Shown one piece after another: positions 53,380-64,000 of a stretch of DNA of 64,000 nucleotides. The position numbers and the translations under genes are program-made. Position 1 is the stretch's first letter; every line of letters starts with the position of its first letter. The stretch is from Oryza sativa Japonica Group (taxonomy: Eukaryota; Streptophyta; Magnoliopsida; Poales; Poaceae), in assembly GCF_034140825.1 (NCBI RefSeq), contig NC_089039.1, positions 24,207,001 through 24,271,000 on the forward strand, given 5' to 3'. The notes below the pieces were generated by a model. It searched no databases. It was given only the letters and a program-made list of their open reading frames with translations, and was not told the DNA's origin.

Positions 53380-56300
53380 TTATTTAGTTGCAACCATCGA
53401 ACTCAACCTTCTCTTAACGAATGCCACGTAAGATCAGTGGCGAGGAGTACGATGAGGGGCCAAACCATCTATTCTAAAAGCAACAAGTCACTTCATAGCA
53501 ACCAAGACAAAATAGATGAATGATTTATTCATAAATAGAGGGAATGACTATTGTACAGACATCCCCCTTGTATAATATAAATAGCCCTTTGATAATACTC
53601 ATTGATGTGTGCTCAAAGTCTTGGATAAAGGAAAAAAGAGGAAAAAAAAACACTAGCAACACCAGTTGAAAGTGTGTGTTTTTAAGGGAAATGTGGTAAA
53701 TCATTTAATTTGCCAATATCCTAAAAGAGGTTTTTTTTTTTAGTGAAATTCATGAGACAGCTCTAGGGGGGAAGTTTTTTAGACTCTTGAGGAGATGTTC
53801 CCTCGTTTGTTCAAACATCATCCAAATAGTTGTTCAAAATTCTTTAAAAAAATTATTGACCACATTTATACAATATACAATATAAAATATTCAAAACCCA
53901 ACTCACACATTAATAAATATAAAAGGACAAACTCTACATATGAAGAGTATTGGTATTATTCATATATGAATTTATCCTTTTCGTTTCTTACTGTGTAGAT
54001 TGGATTTTATATGATTTTTTGTGGAGTGGTACATGTTAGTATACTCTACACTGCTAATTTTTTTAAAGAATTTTTCATAACCATTTATGTTGAATTTGAG
54101 AGAAAAAGGTATATGAGGGGATATCCTCCTCAAATTCTCTCCACATCTCTAGGTATAACCAGTAAGATGTCTTAGGCTCTTGGAAGAGGGATGAAAAACA
54201 CAGGAGAAAACGCAGGAAAAAGGTATGTTTCAGAGTGGAAAACTAAGTATGATTCAAAATACAAGAACGACTATACTTGCTTTGTTTCGATCACAGCGAA
54301 AACTTTGAGATCGAGAAAGACACAGACAGGAATGGAGCAATGAAAAATTTCTTCGGACATTCCACCTTTTTACTCCAAAGCATACTTATTATAAAATATA
54401 TAAGAAAGTCTCATCCCTAATAAATAAATGAAAGTAGATTTACATTCTTATTCTATTTCTAGGGAGAATGTTGAGGCAAACTTACGATGCTGACAAGCTG
54501 GTTAGGTGCCGAGTTGGATTAGACATCGTTGGTTTTAGTTTAAGAATTGGGAAGAGGTTAAGAACCTAGTGGAATCCACTGCGAGGGGAAGTGCTGAAGT
54601 GATAGGGATTAACCCTGCTAAGGAACAGAGCAGAGACCATCACAAATCCTTACAAAAAGAAAAAAAAGAAGAAGAACTTGTTTCGGTAGATCTCGATGAA
54701 AAGCTGCAGCTCCTTTACAATTATGTTCCGCACGAAGTCCACAAGAAAAAAGACAGTGATTTTAGTATGATTAGTAGTAACTTGCAACCGAAGCGACATT
54801 TTCCCCTGGGGTAAGAGCAAAAGAGCCACGCGATCCACCGTTGCAGAGATCAATGATCATATGGTCTTGTGAGTTTTTTTCTTAAGAACATAGTCTTTCC
54901 GTAAAAGAAAACCAATTATTCTACTAAAAAAATCACATTCCTTTTATATTGGTTTTTTTTTGACGGGAAAGTATGGTCTTGTAAGTTGTGAGGCTTTCTC
55001 TTGACACGTTGTACTACTGTGCATATCACAACACGTTATCTTACCGCGTCAGCGTCGGACCTTTAAGCAGCGGTTACTTTTTTCCTTTTTTAATATAGTT
55101 AATTCCAGTATGGGATGTGACATATCATACGAATCTAAATATGTATATATCTAGATTCGCAGTACTAAGATATGCCACATCTCATGCTAGATTAACTTAT
55201 TTTTTTATGGAAGATTAACTTATTTTTAAACGGTGGCAGTAGTGAAATTCAAATAGCTTTGATTTAAAAACACTTTTGAATTTGAGCTCAAATTTTAAAA
55301 CAGTTTTCCCCGTGTAAACCGGCACGAGATAAGAGATAACCGCAAAAACCAAATACTTGTATTCCTACTTGTTATTATCGATTTTCAACGATCGATGATA
55401 TTTCAAACCATACCATTTTAGGGTAAAGTTGCTAATGATGTGCATATATTTAGTTTCTTGCCAAATTTTAATAAATACATAATAAATCCTGTGAAAATTT
55501 TCACAATATTATTAACTTACCAATATTTTGGCAATAGATTTATTTTGACTATAATGTAAACAACCTCTAACTTATTGAGTACTACCTTCAATCTACAAGA
55601 GATTTTAGCAATACGATATATAGTAGATGGAGATAGTATAAAGCTGTGTGCATATACCGAAGCCGAGTAACGAAGAACAATGTGATATGCAGTTGCGACG
55701 CAAAGGAACACTCTATCTGCGTGGATAAGGTGGACTTGATTCGTCGATGGCGACGATGGCGAGACCTGCGCGGCGACAAGAGACAGAGACGGAGTCAAGC
55801 GTGACAGACAGGCACAGACCACCACCTGCTCCTATTCATGGTCCTCGTTTGTGCCGTGCTTATCCTCCATTCTCTCACTGCTCCCTCCACATTTTCGTCG
55901 AGGAGACAAAATGTCCACTATTATTAAGCTTATACATATGTTTATGAGTTTAACCGTATCATTTGTTAGCTAAGAAATTGTAAGTAATACTTTTATACAA
56001 GTCCTTAACGATTCAAAAGAAAATGTTATAAAATAAACCACGATAAAAAAAACCACAAAACCAATTTTAGAAGTAAGTTTTAAAATTTAAAATTTGATTT
56101 ACTAGCAAAAATATCTGTGCGTTGCAATAAATGAAGACAATTTTCACGATTGATAAAAACTCCGCCAATTTAAATGACAAACCGAAACAAGAAAAACAAA
56201 ACAATGGCAAAACAAAGTTAGAAATCATTTATAGCATTGAGCGTGGTTACGCTTGTTTCATGCGTCATCACACGAAGAATCTTTGGTACATCTTTCCATA

Positions 56301-57397
56301 GCCTCACAAATCGATCGAGTGGCTATTCCATAAGTTAACGCATGTGTATTTTGTTATACATCATGGATCAAAGATTGAAATTTTGATTATTCAATTAGCG
56401 AAAGTTATTTTTACCGTAGATAGAGAGCATTTGCAAAGTAACGAACTTGCCACATACACATCTTAAACGATGATAATTTTAAAAAGCAAATATTTATGAG
56501 AGAAATTGGAAGAGAAGAAGAAAGAGAATAGAGAAAAGGAGAAGAGATAAGACCAGAAGAGGATGATCTGGAGAAAAGAAAAGGAAAAGAAAAGCAAAAA
56601 AGGAAAGGTAAAAAGACGTTGACTGGTGAAGGGGTACGCGCGACGCATAGTGAAAACGCACGGGACGGGGCTGCGAGATTGTGTAGGCCTGTTGGATTGG
56701 ACTAGGGGAGTATATAATAGTTATTTTAGACTCACGTCGAATTAGATACAAACGAGTTATAATCAATTCAAAGATTCACCAAAATTTCGAGGGTAACATT
56801 TTCTATTTTTATAATAGTAGAGATGAGCATAGGTATAAATGAAACAACTAGGCTGAAGGGCGAATTATTCAGTCTCATCTTTTCGCTTATGCTTATGCTT
56901 AGGAGCCAAAATTTGAATTTTCAATCTTATAAATTTAAACTTGATTTCGGGATTTTTTTTCATCGATTCAGTTTTTGCTTTTAGATCACTAAGAACACAT
57001 ATGTAAAAGTTTTATTCATAAATTATTTTTCGTTTGAAAATATGCCGTTTAGTGAAACAATGGAGCCGATTATCAGATAGGCATAGGCGATCGATGGTTA
57101 ATTTAGTTCTCGAATAACATAGATAAGTAACATAGCTAGGGAGGCAAAACACCAAGCAACTGAGCTAAGACGATCGATTTCATATACTATGCCAGTAAAC
57201 AGAAGTACGTAATGCTGAGATAATAATCATTGTCATTACTCATTAGCATTACCATTACGGCCAAGCTACTCTAATGCTAAGAAGCTCCAGGTCGACAGAG
57301 TCTGCACCGATCGACGCCGACGAGGCTTGCTTCCGGTGAAGAACCTGACGCCGCCGCCGTCCTCTTCTTTTTATTCGTTAATTCATGCTGCCATGAT
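53380..57397. other. Gene-poor intergenic region
   Basis: No supported gene. 55095-55210 contains an imperfect hairpin (gtatgggatgtgacatatca against gatatgccacatctcatgct) of a decayed MITE. 54569-54814 has an open frame without recognisable family features. 56500-56620 is purine-rich. Confidence 0.4.
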
Positions 57398-59304
57398 CTA
57401 GCGGCCGGTGTCATCGTCGTCCATCCCGGGGTACCTCAGCCGCGGGTTGCTGGCAAAGCTTCATATACATAAGACACAAATTAACAAATTAGCGCAACTT
57501 AACATTGATCAGTATCAGCATCAGCATTAGCATTAGCGAAAAACCTATCATGCATGTTCTTGCAGTATCCATCAGAGCAAAATTAAACTGCTTATCATGC
57601 ATGTTCTTGCAGTGTTCATCAGATCAAAAGTAAACTGCAGATTTGATAATGTGCCATGGAGAAGAACAAGGCAAGTAGAATTATTCACGCCTGCTACTAT
57701 ACCTGCTCGGAGGGAAGTGATCGAACGGCCCGGACGTCGGGATTGTCCCACAGAGATCGTTGTTGGATACATTTCTGAATGAAATTAAGAGCAAGGACAG
57801 GGGATAATTTTAAGTATCATGAGGGTGAAGGATAATTGTAAATGTAAATTACGGCAACAAAAGTTGGATCGAGCTGAGTTGTGAATTCTTACAGGATCAT
57901 GAGGTTTGACAGCCCAGCCAGCTCGTTTGGGATTGGCCCAGTTAAAAGGTTGTGATCAATTCTCCTGCCAAGAGTAAAGAAAAAACAAAAACTCAAACAT
58001 AGATATCAAAGTACATTTTGCATAGCTGAACAGTACTTTCTGATTTCAGATATAAGTTTTTTTTAAGACTTGTGCACATGAACTTACATTAATTACAGAT
58101 AATCCGGGCATTAATTACTTGAGTGGAAAAGGTCAGGTGAGGGATGATAACAAATGGACAACGAGAACTTACATGAATTTTAAGGACTTGAGTTTCCCAA
58201 GCGACGGAGGTATCGGCCCAGAAATGGTGTTGTTGCACAAGTCTAGGCTAATCAAATTCTCCAGATTACCAAACTCTGGCGGAATTGGTCCTTCAATATT
58301 GTTCGAAGCGATTTCCCTAACCCAAGATAGCAAAAGACAGAAAGAGTCAATAAAAACTCCATGTAACTGATGGGCTTGGCATTAAAAAAAAAAAAACTGA
58401 TGGTCTTGCAACTCTCTACAAAGAGAAGCACTAGCAAATTAAACTACATTGACATTAGTCTGCTAAATGTGCCTTTTCATTTCTTTCTTGACAACAATAA
58501 CAAACAAAAAAAAACACAACTTTAATTTGCATGATTGATTACAAGAGCTTACATAAATTGTAGCTGGTCCAGTCGCGCAAGATCGGCCGACAGATGGCCG
58601 GACAGGTTCATCTCCTCAAGATCTCTGTTAAAGCAAAAAATGGAAACCAAAATCAGGCAAAGAATCAGATGAATTTGAAGAGTATCTCACCCTTTGAAAA
58701 TCATAAAAAATCCCATTGATTATGTTCTTCTTATAGCCGTGAATCAACGTGACAACATTTGGGGCCGAGAAGGCCCAGCCCAAGAGGTTTGGATCGGGCC
58801 AACGAATAGGCCCAAACAATCCTGTGTCCCACGATTTTCCGACCGATGGATTTGCTCCGAGATTCACGCCAAAAACCACGCGAGTCAAACAAAAAACTCA
58901 AAAAACTCTTTCGTCTTCCTCCTCGCGACTCCTCGCGCTCACCGCCATTGACGGCCACCTTTACCTCGGAAAAGGATTTGATCCCCGCTAAACTCTCTAC
59001 GAAATCCAACGCGAAACGATGCGAAACCGGCGAGCTTTCTGCAGCAACAGGAGGGAGGAGGATCGAGGGCTCACAGGCGGATGACGCGGTTGTCGGCGTT
59101 GCAGGTGACGCGGAACCAGGTGCAGGGGTTCACCAGGTCGGGGTCCCAGCTCGCCAGCGCGCCGTCGGGGTCGCTCATCCCCTTCCTGAACTCCGTCAGC
59201 GCGTCGCCGTCCTGGCTCGCCGCCGCCGCCGCCAGGACCACCGCCACCACCACGACGAGGATGGCGGTGGCGGGGGCTAGGTTTCCGGCCGACGTGGGCG
59301 CCAT
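57398..59304 (-). CDS. Short secreted leucine-rich-repeat protein (SERK-ectodomain-like)
   Basis: Six exons, 59075-59304, 58553-58624, 58173-58316, 57893-57964, 57703-57774 and 57398-57458; 216 aa. The start is the ATG at 59302-59304. A hydrophobic signal peptide ([20 protein letters not shown], about 9-28) is followed by an LRR N-terminal cap ([31 protein letters not shown]). About five LRRs follow ([83 protein letters not shown]). It ends in a short acidic tail (GMDDDDTGR). There is no transmembrane segment or kinase, so this is a complete small apoplastic or endomembrane LRR protein such as the OsLRR1/SLRR type, not a truncated receptor. The LRR exons are 72 bp or its double. A TATA box (ctataaaac, 59390-59398) lies about 90 bp upstream of the ATG. 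Partner and function are unproven. Confidence 0.9.
57546..57639. repeat. 47-bp tandem duplication in an LRR-gene intron
   Basis: tatcatgcatgttcttgcag starts at 57546 and again at 57593, with similar downstream sequence (catcagagcaaaattaaact against catcagatcaaaagtaaact). It lies in the last intron (57459-57702). The duplicated ttcttgcag looks like a splice acceptor. Confidence 0.85.
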
Positions 59305-59389
59305 GGTTTGCGGCGGCAACTGCTTCGCTGCGGTGGTGGTGGAGACGTGGAGTGGAGTGCGTGCTCTGAAACCGTGAGGTTTTAGGGGT

Positions 59390-59398
59390 GGTTTTATA
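59390..59398 (-). promoter_or_regulatory. TATA box of the LRR gene
   Basis: Minus-strand ctataaaac within cccactataaaaccac, about 90 bp upstream of the ATG. Confidence 0.65.
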
Positions 59399-59399
59399 G

Positions 59400-62282
59400 T
59401 GGGGGTGACGCTTCAGTTACCACTCTACTTCAAACATTAGTTTTCTCCTTTTTCATTAGCACTCTTTTCAGTTTTTTTATAGAAAGTTTGTATATAGAAA
59501 TTGTTTAAAAAAATTAAGTTAATCCATTTTCAAAATTTTATAATAAATAATATTTAATTAATTATGTACTAATGAGTTTCTCCGTTTTACGTGCACAACA
59601 AACACCTCTCCTAACTTAGGCCGAGTTTAGTTCCAAAATTTTTCTTCAAACTTCCAACTTTCCCATCACATCAAAACTTTCCTACACACATAAACTTCCA
59701 ACTTTTCTGTCACATCGTTCCAATTTCAACCAAACTTTTAATTTTAGCGTAAACTAAACACACCCTTAGGCTGAAGTATTTCCTTAACTTTCCCAACTCA
59801 CCTCTCTCATGTTCCGTGCGTATGCTTTTCAAACTGCTAAACGATATGGTTTTAAAAAAAGTTTGTATAAGAAAGTTGCTTAAAAGAATATATTAATCTT
59901 TTTCTTAAAAAAAGCTAGTACTACTTAATTAACCATATGCTAATGGACCGCTCCATTCTCCGTGCGCTGGAAATGTGTTCCCAACGCACAGCAACGAACA
60001 CAACCTTAGACAACTAACGGGGCCCTAAAAGCACAATTGCTACGCGTACTGGAGTAAAGTTATATGGTTCATTTTCTATGTCACTGACAAAGGGCCACGC
60101 ACTTTTGTATTGCATTTTTTAAGGAAAAGCATATACATAAAATTTTTACCAAATGCTTACAAATTTGACGTGGCAAGCTTTGAGTAAATATAGATTTCTA
60201 TAATTCCATCTAGTTAAATCAAATGGTTGAGAAATTTGTTAGTAAGAGTTTCATAAGAAAAATTTAGGGCGTGTAGCAGTACTCTTTTTTAAAAACCACA
60301 ATACAAACGCATCTACTCATAGAGCGTGCACTCACTTACATACACGCACACCATATCCTTATAAGGACATTCGAAAAACGGAATCAATATATCTTAACAT
60401 TGATGAAGTTACCATGGTTATCCCACTGTCGATGCGTACATCGTCTATTACTGAAAGAATAATTAGCCATAAATACGAGCACATATTAAGGCTCTGTTTA
60501 AGGGAGTTTCTAGCAGCTACAACTTCTCTTAAAATCTCCGGCTCCAAAAATTACAGATTCTCACTTGGATTCTGAAAATTATGTAGTTAGAGAATTTAAG
60601 AAATGAGCTAGAATACAAAAGCTCAGAAACCCAATCTTTTTAGATTCTTGTAAGCTAGCTACCAATTAGTAGTTTCTCAGCATCTTAAGCTCTTCAAAAT
60701 ATAACCTAAGTGTAGTACTTGAATATGGTGAGTGAGCAAGATCCACCAAAAGAATATTAAACAGTTAAGTTACGTTCACTTCACCACTCAGGTATCGTTT
60801 TGTACCCAACCTGTTCCTGAAAAGCTATATTTTAGCCTAAAATTTTATCCCATGAAGACTATATTTTCATAGTGGGATACACTAAATCTCTTTTTAGAAC
60901 AACTTAATCTTCTATTTCTCATTTTTGTCGTTCAACCAGTAGTACTCACTCTTTCTTCTCCTTCTTTCTGCATTAATGTGTCACAGTAGTTTTTTAACCT
61001 TATGCTTAATATGCCTATCACTAGCTAAAACTATAAAACTTTAAGGGGCGGGGGGAGTATACATTTGGTTTGTAAAGTCTAGCACATTTTCTCCACTTAG
61101 TCCTAAAACTAAGAGTGCGGGGGCTCTAAGTTGGGCTTGGGACTAAACGGGCTGTAGCAGTAGTCGCTCGTCATGCATGACGACTGATTATGACCAAAAA
61201 TGTGTTTTGGTTGGATTAGAATTAAAATCGGAGCAAAATAGATTTTTCAACCAAAAATAATGTGTGTGAATTAGAATATGTTAATGTAAGTAGCACATAC
61301 TGTAAATATTTAAATGCTATGAACATAAATTCTTCTTGTTATTAACACTAAACACTCTTGGGTGCAGAGGTAGCTAGCCAGATAGGGACTCGTCTAATTT
61401 CATTATTGAAAAATGGACACATGCTACCTTGTAATTACGCGATTACCTCTTGCCGATTTCATCCCATGGTGTCAACGGAGGGAGCATGGTTTCTTGGGGC
61501 TTGCCTGGGTCAATGCATAAATCAACTGCACTAAAATTTTAGTAACACCAATAAACTTGACTACCATTTAATTTGCTGTACTAAATTTTAGTAGTGACAA
61601 CTCATACATTGCTAAATTTTTGCAGAGCATATGGTTGGGACTTGGAACTTCAGTTGTCTTCAAACCAAACTATAACCAGACAGCCTAGAAAAATGTTGGC
61701 AGCAAACCAATAACTGACTTCGCCAAAATTTTGTCAGTACCCCGATTTAGCATACAAATGTTTTGGTAAGGTTTTACATTGATCGTAAACCAAACCAGAC
61801 CTTACTTTGTCAAACGTCAAAACAAAAGCTAGAACCTAACCCTTCATTTTAATCATTACTCCTTTTTCTTGATTCTGAGCAGCACTTAGCAGTAGAAGAG
61901 AGAAGGCCAAATTCTAACTATGAATCTAACACAAATCATTCACATATAACTTCAGGGAGGCACACCCTCTTCACAGCAAATGTATTGCGTGTAAATGTGT
62001 ACTCTTTCTGGCTACATGATTCAACTCAGGGCAATTTCCCTTCAAAAGAAGGAAAATTGCTTGCTAGGGCTTTTAGGACATCCTGATAATTACAAGAGCT
62101 GTATGATGATGATGAATACTACAGTGACGACAACACCTGGCCGTGGTGAAGGAATCAGATGTGGATCCAAAGATCCTTACAAGGCTCGCTCTGTTGTTAA
62201 GAGGATATATATTCACATGCGATCGGCCCGCAGTGGAGGTTAACATCTTGGATCAAGAATTTCCGATGAGTGAGGTTTTGCT
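59400..62282. other. Intergenic region with MITE relics; 3' region of the MYB-CC gene
   Basis: 59420-59600 and 59775-60010 are copies of the dispersed aaactgctaaacg / ttaattaa repeat family. 60284-60480 starts with a T-run followed by accacaatacaaacgcatct, resembling an antisense retroposon tail (SINE- or LINE-like). About 61900-62282 is probably the 3' UTR of the MYB-CC gene. No other gene seen. Confidence 0.4.
59619..59765. mobile_element. Tourist-type MITE
   Basis: 147 bp, starting ggccgagtttagttccaaaa and ending agcgtaaactaaacacaccc, with TTA on both sides (59616-59618 and 59766-59768). No coding capacity. Confidence 0.75.
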
Positions 62283-64000
62283 TTATGATTTGTTCAGACC
62301 AGGGTCAGCTTTAAATTCATCCACTCGGAATGCAGCCTCTTGATCCCAAGGACCAATCAAATGGGATTCAAAATCTGACTGTGTCACATCCCGTACCGAA
62401 TCAGGTGACAGGTTGTCCATCTTGGGTTTCTTTGGAGATGGCTGCATGCTATCTGGGTAGTCATCTAAGCTTGGTGGTGAATGCGGTAGCTTCTGCTCCT
62501 CACAAGCTTTGAGTGATCCACCGAGCTTTTGCTGCTCCTCTATGATCATCTGCAAGTACTTCCCTTGTGCTTCAATTCTCAGCTGCAGCTGCCTTTGCAC
62601 CTAAGGAAATTGCAATGGTTCTCATATTAACTGAAAGAGATTTAAGGCTTAACCTTGACAGGGAAAAAAAGACAAACTGGAAAAATACTCAAGGTGTAAC
62701 TCCAATTTGCTAGAGGAAATTTTGGTTTGTCGACAAGTTAAATGATGCAAAAAAGATTCCCAAGGTGACACTAGTTAACATCTTATAACAGCAGACCTCA
62801 AGTTGTTCATGGAGTCGCTTCTGGACCTCCATTTGCATCTTCAAAGCTTCATTGATTTGCATTCCTCTGCAATGTAAGCAATAATATTTATATCAACTAT
62901 GTAAATCTAAGAAGTTTGTACCGACCAACACACAAGATTACACAACTATAGGATATGAACTTGTGTACAAGTCACTGAGTAAGATCAAGTTTGTATCAAC
63001 CAGCATACAAGATAACACTACTACAGGATATGAACTTGTGTACAAGTCACTGAGTAAGATCACTTACGGTGCAGAATCTGTGTTAGAGAGGGAATCGCTA
63101 GAATCCTTCTTTTCGTCTTTTGAGCCTACATAAGATGCCAACAGTAACATTCAAAACCAAAAATAGCCATCTAGTTCCAGATGTAGCAAGGTGGAAGGGA
63201 AAGGTAAGTTAAGAGATAGTATGTGAAGCATAGAAGATGCGTACCTTCAGCAGGAGATTCTGGTATGTACTTTGCAAGGCGATATTTCTGCATAAGCACA
63301 AAGAAAGACAGTATTAGCTACAAGCCTACAATGGAACTCTTAATACCTGTTTCATTAAAGAGAAAATTCACCTGCAAATGGCTCTTCACATGATAAATTG
63401 TGATCCCAGGAACACCCATTACAGTGAGAACCCCTTTAGGTGTTGCTCCTGAAGCAATGATAATATGCAGAAAGGCGTGTTAGATACATCGTACTTCTTG
63501 TATTTTAAAATAATAAACTGATCAATCGCATAGTAACATGCTAGCTTACCACTAGACAAGTTAGCATGTAATAGAGCCAGACACATGTGCACCACACAAT
63601 ATTCAAAGCAGTTTCCAATTATTGACATAGTTTGCAGTTTCAAGGCATGAACATTTCCCAATGTGATTGAACTTAATAGAATGGACGACCACAGCTATAA
63701 GGCGAGATATACATAAAAATAACAAGAATCCTCTGAAGTATGTGCATGCTATCCTCTTATCCTTTTCAATTTTAATCTGACAGATTTCTGTTGTGAATGA
63801 GCCCATGTGATGTAAACTGATACTAAATATTCAGATGTCCAGCTTGTTAAATATAACATTAATTTGCAAGATTTTATCTATGTAAATTACTGATAGGGCT
63901 TCAAAATTATTGATGATGGAGAGATACATGAGACGTAAAAAAAGGAAATTGACAAGTGAATTGTAGACCGCAGTTTAAACATTGTATTAAGTTCAACCAC
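62283..64000 (-). CDS. MYB-CC (PHR1-like GARP) transcription factor, 3' part
   Basis: Partial: five coding exons are visible (63372-63448, 63245-63287, 63068-63125, 62797-62866, 62283-62600) and the gene continues beyond the right edge. The first visible exon ends the MYB-like DNA-binding domain: ATPKGVLTVMGVPGITIYHV then KSHLQ, and KYRLAKYIPESP follows in the next exon (the SHLQKYR signature). The MYB-CC coiled coil follows (GMQINEALKMQMEVQKRLHE, QLEVQRQLQLRIEAQGKYLQ, MIIEEQQKL). A Ser/Pro/Asp-rich tail of about 85 residues ends GLNKS. The family includes regulators of the phosphate-starvation response that bind P1BS sites as dimers and are held by SPX proteins. Whether this member acts in phosphate signalling cannot be told from the sequence. 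The N-terminus and the first half of the DNA-binding domain are outside the window; 63449-64000 appears intronic. Confidence 0.92.
62912..63061. repeat. 75-bp tandem duplication in a MYB-CC intron
   Basis: aagtttgtaccgaccaacac at 62912 recurs as aagtttgtatcaaccagcat at 62987; both units end with gtacaagtcactgagtaaga. It occupies most of the 201-bp intron 62867-63067. Confidence 0.9.

Noticed and set aside
54569-54814. 81-aa plus-strand open frame rich in Lys and Glu
   Set aside because: No splice context, no family resemblance, surrounded by repeats.

Overview
The window reads as nuclear DNA of a grass, almost certainly rice (Oryza). GC-rich first exons alternate with AT-rich introns and intergenic DNA. 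Stowaway- and Tourist-type MITEs are dense, and every gene I can reconstruct is of a plant family. From memory, the order SUVH methyltransferase, proteasome alpha, RIQ-like, CML9, calmodulin, SnRK1 beta matches the rice chromosome 5 block around LOC_Os05g41172 to 41220. That placement is recall, not a search.

Layout. 1-12 kb is gene-free: a 4.2-kb LINE-like insertion with a 19-bp target-site duplication carries a 2.8-kb LTR-derived palindrome, followed by a 188-bp TA microsatellite and MITEs. 12-36 kb is gene-dense: a two-pass membrane protein of unknown function (12.0-13.5 kb), VPS38/UVRAG (15.4-17.8 kb), a GAMYB-like R2R3-MYB (18.9-21.2 kb), an SRA-SET histone methyltransferase (24.7-26.7 kb), the 20S proteasome subunit alpha-3/PAG1 (30.6-33.5 kb) and a RIQ/DUF1118 thylakoid protein (35.5-36.2 kb). 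38-49 kb holds a calmodulin-like gene next to a true calmodulin, then the SnRK1 beta subunit. 49-57 kb is gene-poor, with a degenerate tandem array and nested MITEs. 57-64 kb has a short secreted LRR protein and the 3' half of a MYB-CC (PHR-like) gene that runs off the right edge.

All eleven recognised genes lie on the minus strand. Four of them (12.0, 18.9, 24.7 and 30.6 kb) appear to have a noncoding first exon and a leader intron, and these introns carry many of the transposon insertions. Exon maps were made by hand from splice signals, reading frame and family conservation; total lengths come out as expected (249 aa for PAG1, 149 aa for calmodulin, 155 aa for the CML).

The genes are ordinary plant housekeeping and signalling functions and do not form a pathway or operon. 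I found no convincing new biological system. The most interesting structures are the palindrome inside the LINE-like insertion, the 816-bp Mutator-like element in the MYB leader intron, four copies of one 150-bp MITE family (one beside a proteasome-gene splice site), the calmodulin/CML tandem pair with one shared intron position, and a tandem pair of G-boxes at the SnRK1 beta promoter.
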